Assembly: GCF_019443965.1 (NCBI RefSeq)
Contig: NZ_CP040814.1
Coordinates: forward strand, 2,232,001-2,296,000
Length of the DNA stretch: 64,000 nt
Reading direction: 5' to 3'
DNA from: Salinibacterium sp. M195
Lineage (GTDB): Bacteria; Actinomycetota; Actinomycetes; Actinomycetales; Microbacteriaceae
The notes below the pieces were generated by a model. The model was not told where the DNA came from. It saw only the letters and a program-made list of their open reading frames with translations, and made no database searches. Below are positions 36,245 to 46,692 of this stretch, in pieces. How positions within the stretch are numbered: position 1 is the stretch's first letter; each line of letters begins with the position of its first letter. The translations under genes and the position numbers were made by a program.

Positions 36245-37189
36245 CTAGCGGGCTCGCGGATGCGCCGTCGTATACATATCGCGCAACGTGTCAGCGGTGA
36301 CCATCGTATAAATCTGGGTGGTAGCAACCGAGGAGTGTCCGAGCAGTTCTTGCACCACACGCACGTCGGCGCCGCCCGAAAGCAGGTGGGTCGCAAAGGA
36401 GTGCCGAAAAGTGTGCGGAGAGATGTCGATCCCCAGGTCCACTCTTTCTGCTGCAGCTTGGATGATCAGCCACACGTTTTGGCGAGACAGCCGGGCTCCG
36501 CGCGCCCCCAAGAACAGTGCTGGCGTTGACGGCCCTTTCGCCGAAAGTCCCGGGCGTGCTCGCACTAAATACTTCTGGATGGCGGCCTGCGCAAAACTGC
36601 CAACGGGAACGATCCGCTGCTTGTTACCCTTGCCCAGCAGTCTCACTATGTCGCCATCGATCATGTCATCGACATTGAGCGACACAACTTCCGAGACCCG
36701 AGCGCCCGTGGCATACAGCAGCTCAAGTAGCGCGGTGTTGCGCAGGGCAATCACGTCGTCGCCATCGAACGCTGCCAACACGGCAGACATCTGCTCGATC
36801 GTGATCGCTTTCGGCAGTCGCAGTGACTGTTTCGGAATCGCGACCGCATGGGCAACGTCCACCGCCGCCAATGATTCATCAACAAAGAACGTGTGCACCC
36901 CGCGCACCGTCGACAGCATGCGAGCGACCGAGGATGCCGCAAGCGGGCGCTCGGGATCAGCTCGCAGGCTGTGCGCAAATGCGGTCACGTCATCTGCAGT
37001 GATTGCGTCAGGGGTGGCGACTTCACGTTCGTTCAAAAAATCCAAGTAGGAGCCAAGATCGCGGCGATACGCGGCTAGCGTGTTTGCCGACAGCCCGCGC
37101 TCGATGGCCAGATGTCGAAGGTAACGGTCAGAGGCGACCGCAATGGCGTTACCCACCCCGGTGCGTTTCGCCTCACTCATCTGACTCAA
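36245..37189 (-). CDS. xerD: Tyrosine recombinase XerD
   Basis: XerD with XerC resolves chromosome dimers at dif. The 314-aa protein has an N-terminal SAM-like core-binding domain (RYLRHLAIERGLSANTLAAY) and the catalytic set: Arg in ATGARVSEV, HTFRHSFATHLL, LGHSSVATTQIY with the nucleophile Tyr. Its length and place in the chromosome cluster fit the housekeeping XerD, not an element-borne integrase. A gap of 168 bp separates it from parA and holds no visible gene. Confidence 0.93.
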   Translation of the reverse strand: MSQMSEAKRTGVGNAIAVASDRYLRHLAIERGLSANTLAAYRRDLGSYLDFLNEREVATPDAITADDVTAFAHSLRADPERPLAASSVARMLSTVRGVHTFFVDESLAAVDVAHAVAIPKQSLRLPKAITIEQMSAVLAAFDGDDVIALRNTALLELLYATGARVSEVVSLNVDDMIDGDIVRLLGKGNKQRIVPVGSFAQAAIQKYLVRARPGLSAKGPSTPALFLGARGARLSRQNVWLIIQAAAERVDLGIDISPHTFRHSFATHLLSGGADVRVVQELLGHSSVATTQIYTMVTADTLRDMYTTAHPRAR

Positions 37190-37203
37190 CTATCCGCGCA
37201 GTG

Positions 37204-39568
<2,365 letters not shown>

Positions 39569-39686
39569 TCAGGGCGTTTCGTTATCGGCTTAACAGCATG
39601 CGCTGCTCGGCAGGCCAGCTGCGGCGCACGGCGACCGCTAATCCCCCGGCGTGCGAATGCTCCTGCGACGAGCAATGCGCTGGGTA

Positions 39687-41393
39687 TTAGCGGCTTGCTT
39701 TCTCGAGTTCGTGAGCTGTCTGGATGAGTTCAAGCGCATGAGCGAGCCCCGACTCGGAGTCAGGCAAGCCTGAGAGAAGTCGCGCCATTTCGGCAATGCG
39801 CGCTTCCCCTTCAAGCTTGTGCACACTGGATGCCGTGACCGAGCCGTCGTCGCCCTTGATGACGCTGAGGTGGTTGTCCGCAAACGCGGCGACCTGCGCC
39901 AAGTGGGTGACGACAATCACTTGGGCTGTGCGGCTGAGTTGGGCCAGCCGTTTGCCGATTTCGATGGCGGCGGCACCGCCGACTCCGGCATCCACTTCGT
40001 CAAAGATGAAGGTGGGAACGGGGTCGTTGCCGCCGATGACAACTTCGATCGCGAGCATTACCCGCGAGAGCTCACCCCCGGAGGCACCTTTGCCCAGGGG
40101 CCGAGGCGGCGCTCCCGGATGCGGGCGCAACAGAATAGCAACTTCATCTTTTCCGCTGAACGAGTAGTCGCTGCGATCTTCGACGGTGACAACGATCTCG
40201 GCGTTGGCCATGGCAAGTTGCGCAAGTTCGCTCGTCACTTCTGCTGACAGCCGTTCGGCGTTGCGCGAGCGTACGGCGCTTACCTGATCGGCGAGCGCGA
40301 TGAGTTCGCTTTGGTCAGCCTCGACCTGTTCCTGAAGTCCATCAATGCGAGTGGAGTCGTTATCGAGCTCAAGCAAACGTTGGCTGCCAGTATCGAGCAC
40401 ATCAACGACGTCGTCGAGGCTGTGGCCATGTTTACGCACGAGGGCGGCAAGTTGGCTGCGACGTTCTTCTACCTGCTCAAGTTCGCGACTGCCATCAGCA
40501 TCGAGACTGGCCAGGTAGCCAGAGAGATCGGTGGCAATTTCGCCCAGAGTGATGGATGCTGCCGCCAACGCTTCAGCAATCGACGCCAGTTTGCCGTCGT
40601 GCTCAGCGACCCGCTCAAGCCCTCGATGGGCTGAAGCTAGCTGCGCAATCACATCGGAGCTATCGTCGGCGGCATCCGCTGACAAAGCTGCGTGAGCACC
40701 TTCCGCTGCGAGTCGGAGCCCTTCAAGGTTGGCGAGTCGATCGGCACGCTCGGTAAGTTCAACATCTTCGCCGCGGCGCACATCTGCCGCCTCAATTTCG
40801 TCGATTGCGACGCGAAGTTCGTCGGCTTCCTGACTGCGCAGGTCACCTTCGGCCACGAGCACATCGAGTTCGCCCTGCGCTGACTGCCACCGGCGAAAAA
40901 CTGTGTGGTATTGCTCAAGCACTGTCGCCAATTCGGCACCGGCGAAGCGGTCGAGTGCGTTGCGCTGCGCGGTCGCTGACTTAAGACGAATCTGGTCGGA
41001 TTGCCCGTGCACCACAACAAGTTGGTCGCCAAGTTCGGTGAGGACGCCCACTGGGGCGCTTCTCCCACCGACCACCGCCCGACTGCGACCTTCACGCGAG
41101 ACAGTACGCACGAGCAGAAGTTCGCCGTCATCGAGATCACCGCCCGCATCTCGCACACGTTCGGCAACGGCCGACTCGGGGTCGATAGCCCACCGACCTT
41201 CAACGGATGCTTGATCACGGTCGGCGCGGATCGCGGCCGCATCGGCGCGCTCTCCCAGCAGCAACCCGAGCGCGGTCACCACCATGGTCTTTCCGGCACC
41301 CGTCTCACCAGTGAGCGCGGTAAACCCTGGACCAAGAGGGAGGCGCGCTGAGGCGATGACACCAAGGTCGCGAATAACGATCTCTTCGATCAC
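39687..41393 (-). CDS. recN: DNA repair protein RecN
   Basis: RecN is an SMC-like ATPase that handles double-strand breaks. The 568-aa protein begins with Walker A TGETGAGKTMV (about residue 30), has a long central coiled coil rich in Glu, Leu and Arg, and ends with the signature GASGGELSRVMLAIEVV and Walker B FIFDEVDAGVGG. GTG at 41393 is chosen because it forms a GTGA overlap with nadK, as seen repeatedly in this cluster. Confidence 0.93.
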   Translation of the reverse strand: MIEEIVIRDLGVIASARLPLGPGFTALTGETGAGKTMVVTALGLLLGERADAAAIRADRDQASVEGRWAIDPESAVAERVRDAGGDLDDGELLLVRTVSREGRSRAVVGGRSAPVGVLTELGDQLVVVHGQSDQIRLKSATAQRNALDRFAGAELATVLEQYHTVFRRWQSAQGELDVLVAEGDLRSQEADELRVAIDEIEAADVRRGEDVELTERADRLANLEGLRLAAEGAHAALSADAADDSSDVIAQLASAHRGLERVAEHDGKLASIAEALAAASITLGEIATDLSGYLASLDADGSRELEQVEERRSQLAALVRKHGHSLDDVVDVLDTGSQRLLELDNDSTRIDGLQEQVEADQSELIALADQVSAVRSRNAERLSAEVTSELAQLAMANAEIVVTVEDRSDYSFSGKDEVAILLRPHPGAPPRPLGKGASGGELSRVMLAIEVVIGGNDPVPTFIFDEVDAGVGGAAAIEIGKRLAQLSRTAQVIVVTHLAQVAAFADNHLSVIKGDDGSVTASSVHKLEGEARIAEMARLLSGLPDSESGLAHALELIQTAHELEKASR

Positions 41394-42334
41394 GACTGGT
41401 TTCCCTCCTCCGAGGCTGGGCCACGCCATCCGTTGACAGGCAAGTTAAATTTCTTGACGAGGCGATCAGTGAACGGGCCCTGCGCAAGCCTGGCAAGCCG
41501 CACGGGAACTGGCGAACGACGCACGATTACGCGCGCGCCACGGGGCAGGTCATAGGCGCGGCGGCCGTCACACCAGAGCACGCCGATCCCCATGTTGCGA
41601 TCGAGTACCTCAACGGCGAGAGCCGAGTCTGGACCGACAACGATGGGTCGCGCGAACAAGGCATGCGCACTCAGCGGAACGAGCAAGATCGCGTCAAGAC
41701 TCGGCCACACGACGGGGCCTCCGGCCGAAAATGCGTAGGCGGTAGAACCGGTGGGTGTCGACATCACGACACCGTCACAACCAAACGAGGATAGCGGTCG
41801 GCCGTCGACCTCGATGACGACTTCAAGCATCCGCTCACGGCTCGCCTTTTCCACAGTGGCTTCGTTGAGAGCCCACGTTTCGTAGACGACCTCCGAGTCG
41901 ACTTTCACACGCACGGAGAGCGTCATGCGCTCCTCGACCAGGTAATCGCGGGCGAGAGCCCGTTCGACTGTCGACGTAAGTTCTTCGCGTTCGCTCTCGG
42001 CCAAGAAGCCGACATGGCCGAGGTTGACCCCGAGCAGCGGTGCGCTGCAGCCGCGCGTCAATTCTGCGGCGCGCAGGATTGTTCCATCGCCGCCAAGCAC
42101 AATGACGAGCTCGAGTTCGCCAGTCTCGACTTCATTGCCCAGTCGGGACACCGGAGAGAGACTGGGCTCAGCCTGAAGAATAGTTTCGTAGCTGTCCGGT
42201 GCGAGTACCGGCACTATGCCGGCGCTAATGAGTTGTCGGCACACCGAAATAGCGGCAGTCAACGATTCAGCGCGACCAGTGTGGGCAATTACTAGGATGT
42301 GACGTTCGTGGGCATGAGAGTTCTCGGACTGCAC
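41390..42334 (-). CDS. nadK: NAD kinase
   Basis: NadK phosphorylates NAD to NADP. The 314-aa protein shows GGDGTILRAAEL and STPTGSTAYAFSAGGP, the two core motifs. GTG at 42334 is supported by GAGAGG 6 bases before it. The frame continues 47 codons upstream, but that stretch is a relic of the tlyA 3' end, so the longer start is rejected. Normally tlyA precedes nadK directly; here a copper cassette in the opposite direction lies between them, so nadK-recN must have its own promoter. Confidence 0.93.
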   Translation of the reverse strand: MQSENSHAHERHILVIAHTGRAESLTAAISVCRQLISAGIVPVLAPDSYETILQAEPSLSPVSRLGNEVETGELELVIVLGGDGTILRAAELTRGCSAPLLGVNLGHVGFLAESEREELTSTVERALARDYLVEERMTLSVRVKVDSEVVYETWALNEATVEKASRERMLEVVIEVDGRPLSSFGCDGVVMSTPTGSTAYAFSAGGPVVWPSLDAILLVPLSAHALFARPIVVGPDSALAVEVLDRNMGIGVLWCDGRRAYDLPRGARVIVRRSPVPVRLARLAQGPFTDRLVKKFNLPVNGWRGPASEEGNQS

Positions 42335-42374
42335 CGTGCACCTCTCAGTCGTAGTGATGATGTGACTCGCGCTC

Positions 42375-42442
42375 AAGGCGATCGCAGAAACCTGCGTTAA
42401 CCATTCTGTCGGATTCCCACGGACAAGTGCGCTCAGCACACG
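42375..42442 (-). pseudogene. Relic of the tlyA 3' end
   Basis: The minus strand reads LSALVRGNPTEWLTQVSAIA, which aligns with the C-terminus of the intact TlyA at 44752 (LSAPAGSNPTEWISQVAAIA). The DNA of the two segments is also alignable over about 68 bases with scattered differences. The stop seems to be lost by one extra T. It shows that tlyA once ended here, next to nadK. Confidence 0.75.
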
Positions 42443-42517
42443 ATTCTGGGGATATTGCTCCAGCGGATCGGGCAAAACTTACTGTGGCACCGAACCAGTT
42501 CGCACACAGCCTCCTGT

Positions 42518-42533
42518 ATACCTCCGGGGGTAT
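42518..42533. promoter_or_regulatory. CsoR-like copper operator
   Basis: ATACCTCCGGGGGTAT is a palindrome with one mismatch and has the T/A-flanked, C-tract/G-tract form of CsoR-family operators. It lies 45 bp upstream of the SHOCT gene that begins the copper cassette. No csoR gene is visible in the window, so the regulator would act from elsewhere. Confidence 0.6.
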
Positions 42534-42577
42534 CGTGGCGAGTACGGCACAACCCGAGACGAGAGGAACCAAATCTG

Positions 42578-42829
42578 ATGATGTGGGGATACGGAAATAT
42601 GGGATGGGCTTGGGGATACGGCTTGTTGGCAATTGTAGGCATCGCCCTGCTGGTTTATGTCGTTGTTCGCTTAGCGTCGAAGACGTCGAGCCGCAATGAT
42701 GCAGCACAAGCGCCGAAGCACGAAAGCAATTCCGGCGCCAAGCGCATCCTCGAAGAACGCTTCGCTCGCGGGGAGCTCACTGCGGAGCAATATCGCGAGC
42801 ATCTTCGGGTACTCGACGAGTCCCCTTAA
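42578..42829 (+). CDS. SHOCT-domain membrane protein, 83 aa
   Basis: An N-terminal Trp/Gly/Met-rich stretch (MMWGYGNMGWAWGYG) leads into one transmembrane helix (LLAIVGIALLVYVVVRLA). The C-terminal SHOCT domain follows (AKRILEERFARGELTAEQYREHLRVL). Small SHOCT proteins are frequent in metal-resistance operons; their role is unclear. GAGAGG lies about 10 bases before ATG 42578. Its stop TAA overlaps the ATG of the multicopper oxidase (TAATG), so both are co-translated under the CsoR-like operator. Confidence 0.8.
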   Translation: MMWGYGNMGWAWGYGLLAIVGIALLVYVVVRLASKTSSRNDAAQAPKHESNSGAKRILEERFARGELTAEQYREHLRVLDESP

Positions 42830-44292
42830 TGCCTGACATCAGTCGACGTAACGCCCTCCTCCTCGGCGGAGTCGGAGTTGCCAGTGTCGCTGTCGGCGGA
42901 ACCGGTTTCTTCATTAACCAAGGTCACTCATCGGGCTCAATTTCGGGAACAGCCGCGGGGAACCCCCTCGTCGAGCCCACCGAGTTGCGCAGCACCAACG
43001 GCACACTCAGCGTTGACCTCGAAACCGCACCTCAACGAGTGACGATCGCAGGCCGGGAGGTGAATGCGTTGAGCTACAACGGTGGCGTGCCGGGCCCCAC
43101 TCTGCGCGTTCGTGCGGGCGACACCCTCACCGTCACCCTGAAAAACGGCTTGACTGACCCCAGTAACCTGCACGTACATGGGCTGCATGTCTCCCCCGAA
43201 GACAACAGCGACAACATGTTCGTCACCGTCGAGGCGGGAAGCTCATTCGACTACCAGTACGAATTGCCTGCCGATCATCCCCCAGGCGTGTACTGGTACC
43301 ACCCGCACCTCCACGGTTTCGTTGCTGAGCAGGTATTCGGCGGACTGTATGGCGCGATCATCGTCGAAGACCCCGAACCCATCGTCGCTGACAGGGAGCG
43401 CCTCCTCGTCATCTCTGACATCACCCTGAACGCCAGCGGAAACATTCCGGCGGCATCACCAATGGACGAGATGTCTGGGCGTGAGGGAGACCTCGTGCTT
43501 GTCAACGGACAGCTCACGCCAGACCTGACTGCCAGATCCGGAGAACGTGAACGGTGGCGGATTGTCAACGCCAGCGTGTCCCGCTACTTACGACTGCGAC
43601 TCGATGGGCAGCAACTAACCCTGCTCGGGATCGACTCCGGGCGGTTCGAATCCCCGCAGGAAGTTGACGAAATCCTGCTCGCACCCGGCAACCGGGCAGA
43701 CCTTCTCGTTACCGGCAGCGCCGGAACAGCCACACTGCGCGCCCTCTCCTATGACCGCGGCTCCGCTGGCGGAATGATGATGGGCGGCGGCCTTCGCAAC
43801 GGCGAAGAAGTCCCGCTCGCCACGTTTACCGTGATCGGTGAGGGCGTTGACACACAACCGGCAGTCCCAGACCAGCCAGCGCAGCGTGACCTGCGAACAG
43901 AAACCGTGAACGTGAGACGCGAACTGATCTTCGCCATGGGAATGGGCGGCGGTATGGGCGGCAGCATGATGTCCCCCACAATCAACGGCCGCCAATTCGA
44001 GGCCAGCCGCATCGACACCACGGTGCAGTTCAACAGTGTCGAGGAATGGCTGCTGACAAACACCAGCACTCTCGATCATCCGCTGCACCTGCACGTCTGG
44101 CCAATGCAAATTATCGAACAGGATGGGCAGCCCGTCGACACCCTCATGTGGCAAGACGTCGTAAACATTCCCGCACGCAGCACAACGCGCGTACGGATCG
44201 CGTTCGAGGACTTCAGCGGAAAAACCGTCTACCACTGTCACATCCTCGACCACGAAGACAACGGGATGATGGGAATCATCGCCGCCAACTAG
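42829..44292 (+). CDS. Multicopper oxidase, Tat-exported
   Basis: This 487-aa oxidase probably converts toxic Cu(I) to Cu(II) outside the membrane, as CueO does. SRRNALLLGGVGVASVAVGG is a twin-arginine signal. The four copper motifs are complete: HVHGLHV, YWYHPHLHG, HPLHLHVWPMQ and YHCHILDHEDNGMMG, with the axial Met of the type 1 site. A Met/Gly-rich loop (MGMGGGMGGSMM, near residue 370) is of the sort that binds Cu(I). It is the centre of a copper cassette with the SHOCT and DUF302 genes. Confidence 0.92.
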   Translation: MPDISRRNALLLGGVGVASVAVGGTGFFINQGHSSGSISGTAAGNPLVEPTELRSTNGTLSVDLETAPQRVTIAGREVNALSYNGGVPGPTLRVRAGDTLTVTLKNGLTDPSNLHVHGLHVSPEDNSDNMFVTVEAGSSFDYQYELPADHPPGVYWYHPHLHGFVAEQVFGGLYGAIIVEDPEPIVADRERLLVISDITLNASGNIPAASPMDEMSGREGDLVLVNGQLTPDLTARSGERERWRIVNASVSRYLRLRLDGQQLTLLGIDSGRFESPQEVDEILLAPGNRADLLVTGSAGTATLRALSYDRGSAGGMMMGGGLRNGEEVPLATFTVIGEGVDTQPAVPDQPAQRDLRTETVNVRRELIFAMGMGGGMGGSMMSPTINGRQFEASRIDTTVQFNSVEEWLLTNTSTLDHPLHLHVWPMQIIEQDGQPVDTLMWQDVVNIPARSTTRVRIAFEDFSGKTVYHCHILDHEDNGMMGIIAAN

Positions 44293-44308
44293 CACCAAGG
44301 AGATATCC

Positions 44309-44728
44309 ATGAACTACGCACACACCGTCACAGTCTCGCTCCCCTTCGAAGAAGCAATTTCCACGACGAAACAAGAACTCGCAAACCAGGGGTTCGGCGT
44401 TCTCACCGAAATTGACATCCGAGCGACCTTCAACACCAAACTCGGCATCGAAAGCGCGGATGCGGTCGGTGACTACCTGATTTTGGGCGCATGCAACCCG
44501 GCCCTCGCCGAGCAAGCACTCGCCGCCGACCCCGACATGGGTCTGCTCCTGCCCTGCAACGTCGTCATCCGCCGAAGCGATTCAGCCGAGACCACTACGG
44601 TGCAAGCGATCAACCCTCAGACCATGGTTCAGCTGAGCGAAGTCGCAGCAGTTCAGGCTGTTGCCGATCAAGCGGATGAACAACTTCGGGCCGCTCTGGC
44701 AGCTATCGAAGGCGCCAGTAGCAAGTAG
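44309..44728 (+). CDS. DUF302 protein
   Basis: The 139-aa cytoplasmic protein matches DUF302: FEEAISTTKQELANQGFGVLTEIDI, then ILGACNPALAEQALAADPDMGLLLPCNVVIR. The conserved CNP and LPCNVV cysteines stand out. No reaction is known, but such proteins often accompany metal or redox genes. An AAGGAGATATCC ribosome site precedes ATG, 16 bp after the oxidase stop. It ends 24 bp from the converging tlyA. Confidence 0.85.
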   Translation: MNYAHTVTVSLPFEEAISTTKQELANQGFGVLTEIDIRATFNTKLGIESADAVGDYLILGACNPALAEQALAADPDMGLLLPCNVVIRRSDSAETTTVQAINPQTMVQLSEVAAVQAVADQADEQLRAALAAIEGASSK

Positions 44729-44751
44729 GACTGGCTCGAAGCGCTCACCGT

Positions 44752-45546
44752 TTAGGCGATGGCAGCAACCTGCGATATCCATTCGGTCGGGTTGCTGCCT
44801 GCTGGGGCGCTCAACCAGACAAGGTATTCACGGTTTCCCGCATTTCCCGCAATGGGTGAGGAGATGACGCCGGCCGTACCGAGCCCCACGTCCCAGGCCG
44901 CCCACAGAACGCCCATGATTGCTTCGTCGCGCAGCGCTGATCCGTGCACGATCCCTTCACGAATGTTGGTGCGGCCAACTTCAAACTGTGGCTTCACGAG
45001 CAAAACGTAGTCAGCACCATCCCCCGCTGAGGCGTGGAGCGCGGGCAGCACGGTGCGCAGCGAGATAAACGACAGGTCAGAAACGACAAGCGCGGGGCTT
45101 TCGGATGTCCCGCTCAGCGAGGCAAGTGAGTCCGCCGTCAAATAGCGGGCATTCTCTCGCTCGATGGTGCGCACGCGAGGATCTGACCGGATCAGGTCGA
45201 CGAGTTGGCCGTGCCCGACATCGAGCGCGATGACTTCACGGGCCCCACGTTCGAGCAATACCTGGGTGAAGCCGCCAGTGGAAGCACCAACATCGAGGGC
45301 GAGCTTTCCCTTGGCATCGATACCAAAGGCTTCGAGCCCGGCGACGAGTTTGTGGGCAGCACGACTGACGTAATGGTCGGTTTCGGCGACCTCAATGACG
45401 TGATCGTCGTTTACTGGCGTCGAGGCTTTAGGCACCGCAACCCCCGAGACCGTCACGAGGTTATCGGCGATGAGCTTCGCGGCGTGAGTGCGCGACCGTG
45501 CGAGGCCACGGGCGGCGAGAGCCGCGTCGAGACGCATATTAGCCAT
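44752..45546 (-). CDS. tlyA: TlyA-type rRNA 2'-O-methyltransferase
   Basis: TlyA methylates ribose in 16S and 23S rRNA in mycobacteria and affects capreomycin sensitivity; some homologs were called hemolysins. The 264-aa protein has an N-terminal S4 domain (RLDAALAARGLARSRTHAAK) and a FtsJ-like methyltransferase with ALDVGASTGGFTQVLLERGA as SAM motif I. ATG at 45546 overlaps the upstream 52-aa gene by 8 bases. Its natural downstream gene nadK is now 2.4 kb away because of the copper cassette. Confidence 0.9.
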   Translation of the reverse strand: MANMRLDAALAARGLARSRTHAAKLIADNLVTVSGVAVPKASTPVNDDHVIEVAETDHYVSRAAHKLVAGLEAFGIDAKGKLALDVGASTGGFTQVLLERGAREVIALDVGHGQLVDLIRSDPRVRTIERENARYLTADSLASLSGTSESPALVVSDLSFISLRTVLPALHASAGDGADYVLLVKPQFEVGRTNIREGIVHGSALRDEAIMGVLWAAWDVGLGTAGVISSPIAGNAGNREYLVWLSAPAGSNPTEWISQVAAIA

Positions 45547-45697
45547 TGCGCGAGAACGCGTCCTTTCCTTCAAGTTGCTGCTGCAACTCGTCATGGATCT
45601 GGGTGAATGATGCCGCCCTCGACTCAAGTGGCTGATCTTCGATCAGGCTCAAGCGGGACATCAATCCGTCTACCGGTGAATCATCGCTCATGCTCAC
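45539..45697 (-). CDS. Small conserved protein between HAD gene and tlyA, 52 aa
   Basis: A GTG at 45697 lies in a GTGA overlap with the HAD gene stop and the frame ends 8 bases inside tlyA. The acidic 52-aa product has an amphipathic helix pattern (SRAASFTQIHDELQQQLEG). The double overlap strongly supports translation. I recall short proteins at this position in other actinobacteria, but no function is known. Confidence 0.7.
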   Translation of the reverse strand: MSMSDDSPVDGLMSRLSLIEDQPLESRAASFTQIHDELQQQLEGKDAFSRNG

Positions 45698-46692
45698 GAA
45701 TATAGCTCCGCAGGCACCTCGAGGGCATAGATGGCGCTCCCAGAGTTCCAAATTGCCGCGGATCCTGCCCGCAATCGGTCGATGGATGTTCCGGCCGAGG
45801 TCACGGTGAGGCGTTGCGCTTCGAGGCGCACTGTCGCCGTTCCCACTGTCGTCACGACAGCAGCACCGTCGTGCGTGACGACAGTTTCGGGATACAGCTC
45901 ATGCAGCCCGCGCAGATCATCAATGATCATCGTCGGACGTTCTTCGGGAATACACGCCAGCACTTGCTTCGCTTGATCGATGCCCGTGAGCACGAGCAGC
46001 GAGGGGATGCCAGCGCGATTAGCACCGAGAATGTCGGTGTCGAGGCGGTCCCCAATCATTAGCGCTTCGCGAGACGAGTAGCGAGTAAACGCTTCTTCGA
46101 AGATCGCCACTTCTGGCTTACCGGCAACGATCGGTAGACGACCGACCGCAGTGTGGACCGCGGAAACAAGGGTGCCATTTCCGGGGGCAGTTCCGCGGGC
46201 CTGGGGAATTGTCCAGTCAGTGTTGGTCGCGATCCAGGGGATGCCGGCATCGCCACCTTTGAGCGCGAACGCAGCCTCTGCCAGATGAGACCACGCTACA
46301 TCGGGCGAGAATCCTTGCACGACAGCCGCCGGTGATTCTTCAGCGGACCTGGTCACCACGAATCCGGATTTCTCGAGCTCGCTCGTGAGTCCGTCTCCCC
46401 CGACAACCATGATGGTTGAGCCAGCGGGCACGAGCTCACGCAGCAAGGCCATTGCTGCTTGCGGCGACGTCACGACGTCGCGGGGATCGACAGTGAGACC
46501 AAGCTCGCTCAAATGGGTCGCGACCGAGGCGTCAGTGCGCGACGCATTATTGGTGATGTAGGCGACTTGCAGCCCCTCGATCGCATTGATGCTGTCAATG
46601 GCATGCGGGATCGCATTCGGCCCGCGGTAAACAACGCCGTCAAGATCGGCGAGGACGAGCGAGATGCCAGTGAGAGGTGTTCTACTCGGCAC
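45694..46692 (-). CDS. HAD-IIA family phosphatase (NagD-like)
   Basis: The 332-aa hydrolase has motif I DLDGVVYRG with the nucleophile Asp, AYITNNASRTDASV as motif II, and MIGDRLDTDILGANRAGI as motif IV. A C2-type cap between motifs II and III places it with NagD and p-nitrophenylphosphatases; the natural substrate is unknown. GTG at 46692 overlaps the upstream gene's stop by 11 bases. About 70 residues at the C-terminus (RLEAQRLTVTSAG) are outside the fold. Upstream reading belongs to the preceding gene. Confidence 0.87.
   Translation of the reverse strand: MPSRTPLTGISLVLADLDGVVYRGPNAIPHAIDSINAIEGLQVAYITNNASRTDASVATHLSELGLTVDPRDVVTSPQAAMALLRELVPAGSTIMVVGGDGLTSELEKSGFVVTRSAEESPAAVVQGFSPDVAWSHLAEAAFALKGGDAGIPWIATNTDWTIPQARGTAPGNGTLVSAVHTAVGRLPIVAGKPEVAIFEEAFTRYSSREALMIGDRLDTDILGANRAGIPSLLVLTGIDQAKQVLACIPEERPTMIIDDLRGLHELYPETVVTHDGAAVVTTVGTATVRLEAQRLTVTSAGTSIDRLRAGSAAIWNSGSAIYALEVPAELYS

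Noticed and set aside
36245..37189. Tyrosine recombinase as the integrase of the tRNA-Pro island
   Set aside because: It lies 12 kb away in the housekeeping chromosome cluster and has XerD length and motifs.
41390..42475. A longer NAD kinase with 47 additional N-terminal residues
   Set aside because: The additional part matches the TlyA C-terminus and a good ribosome site supports GTG 42334.
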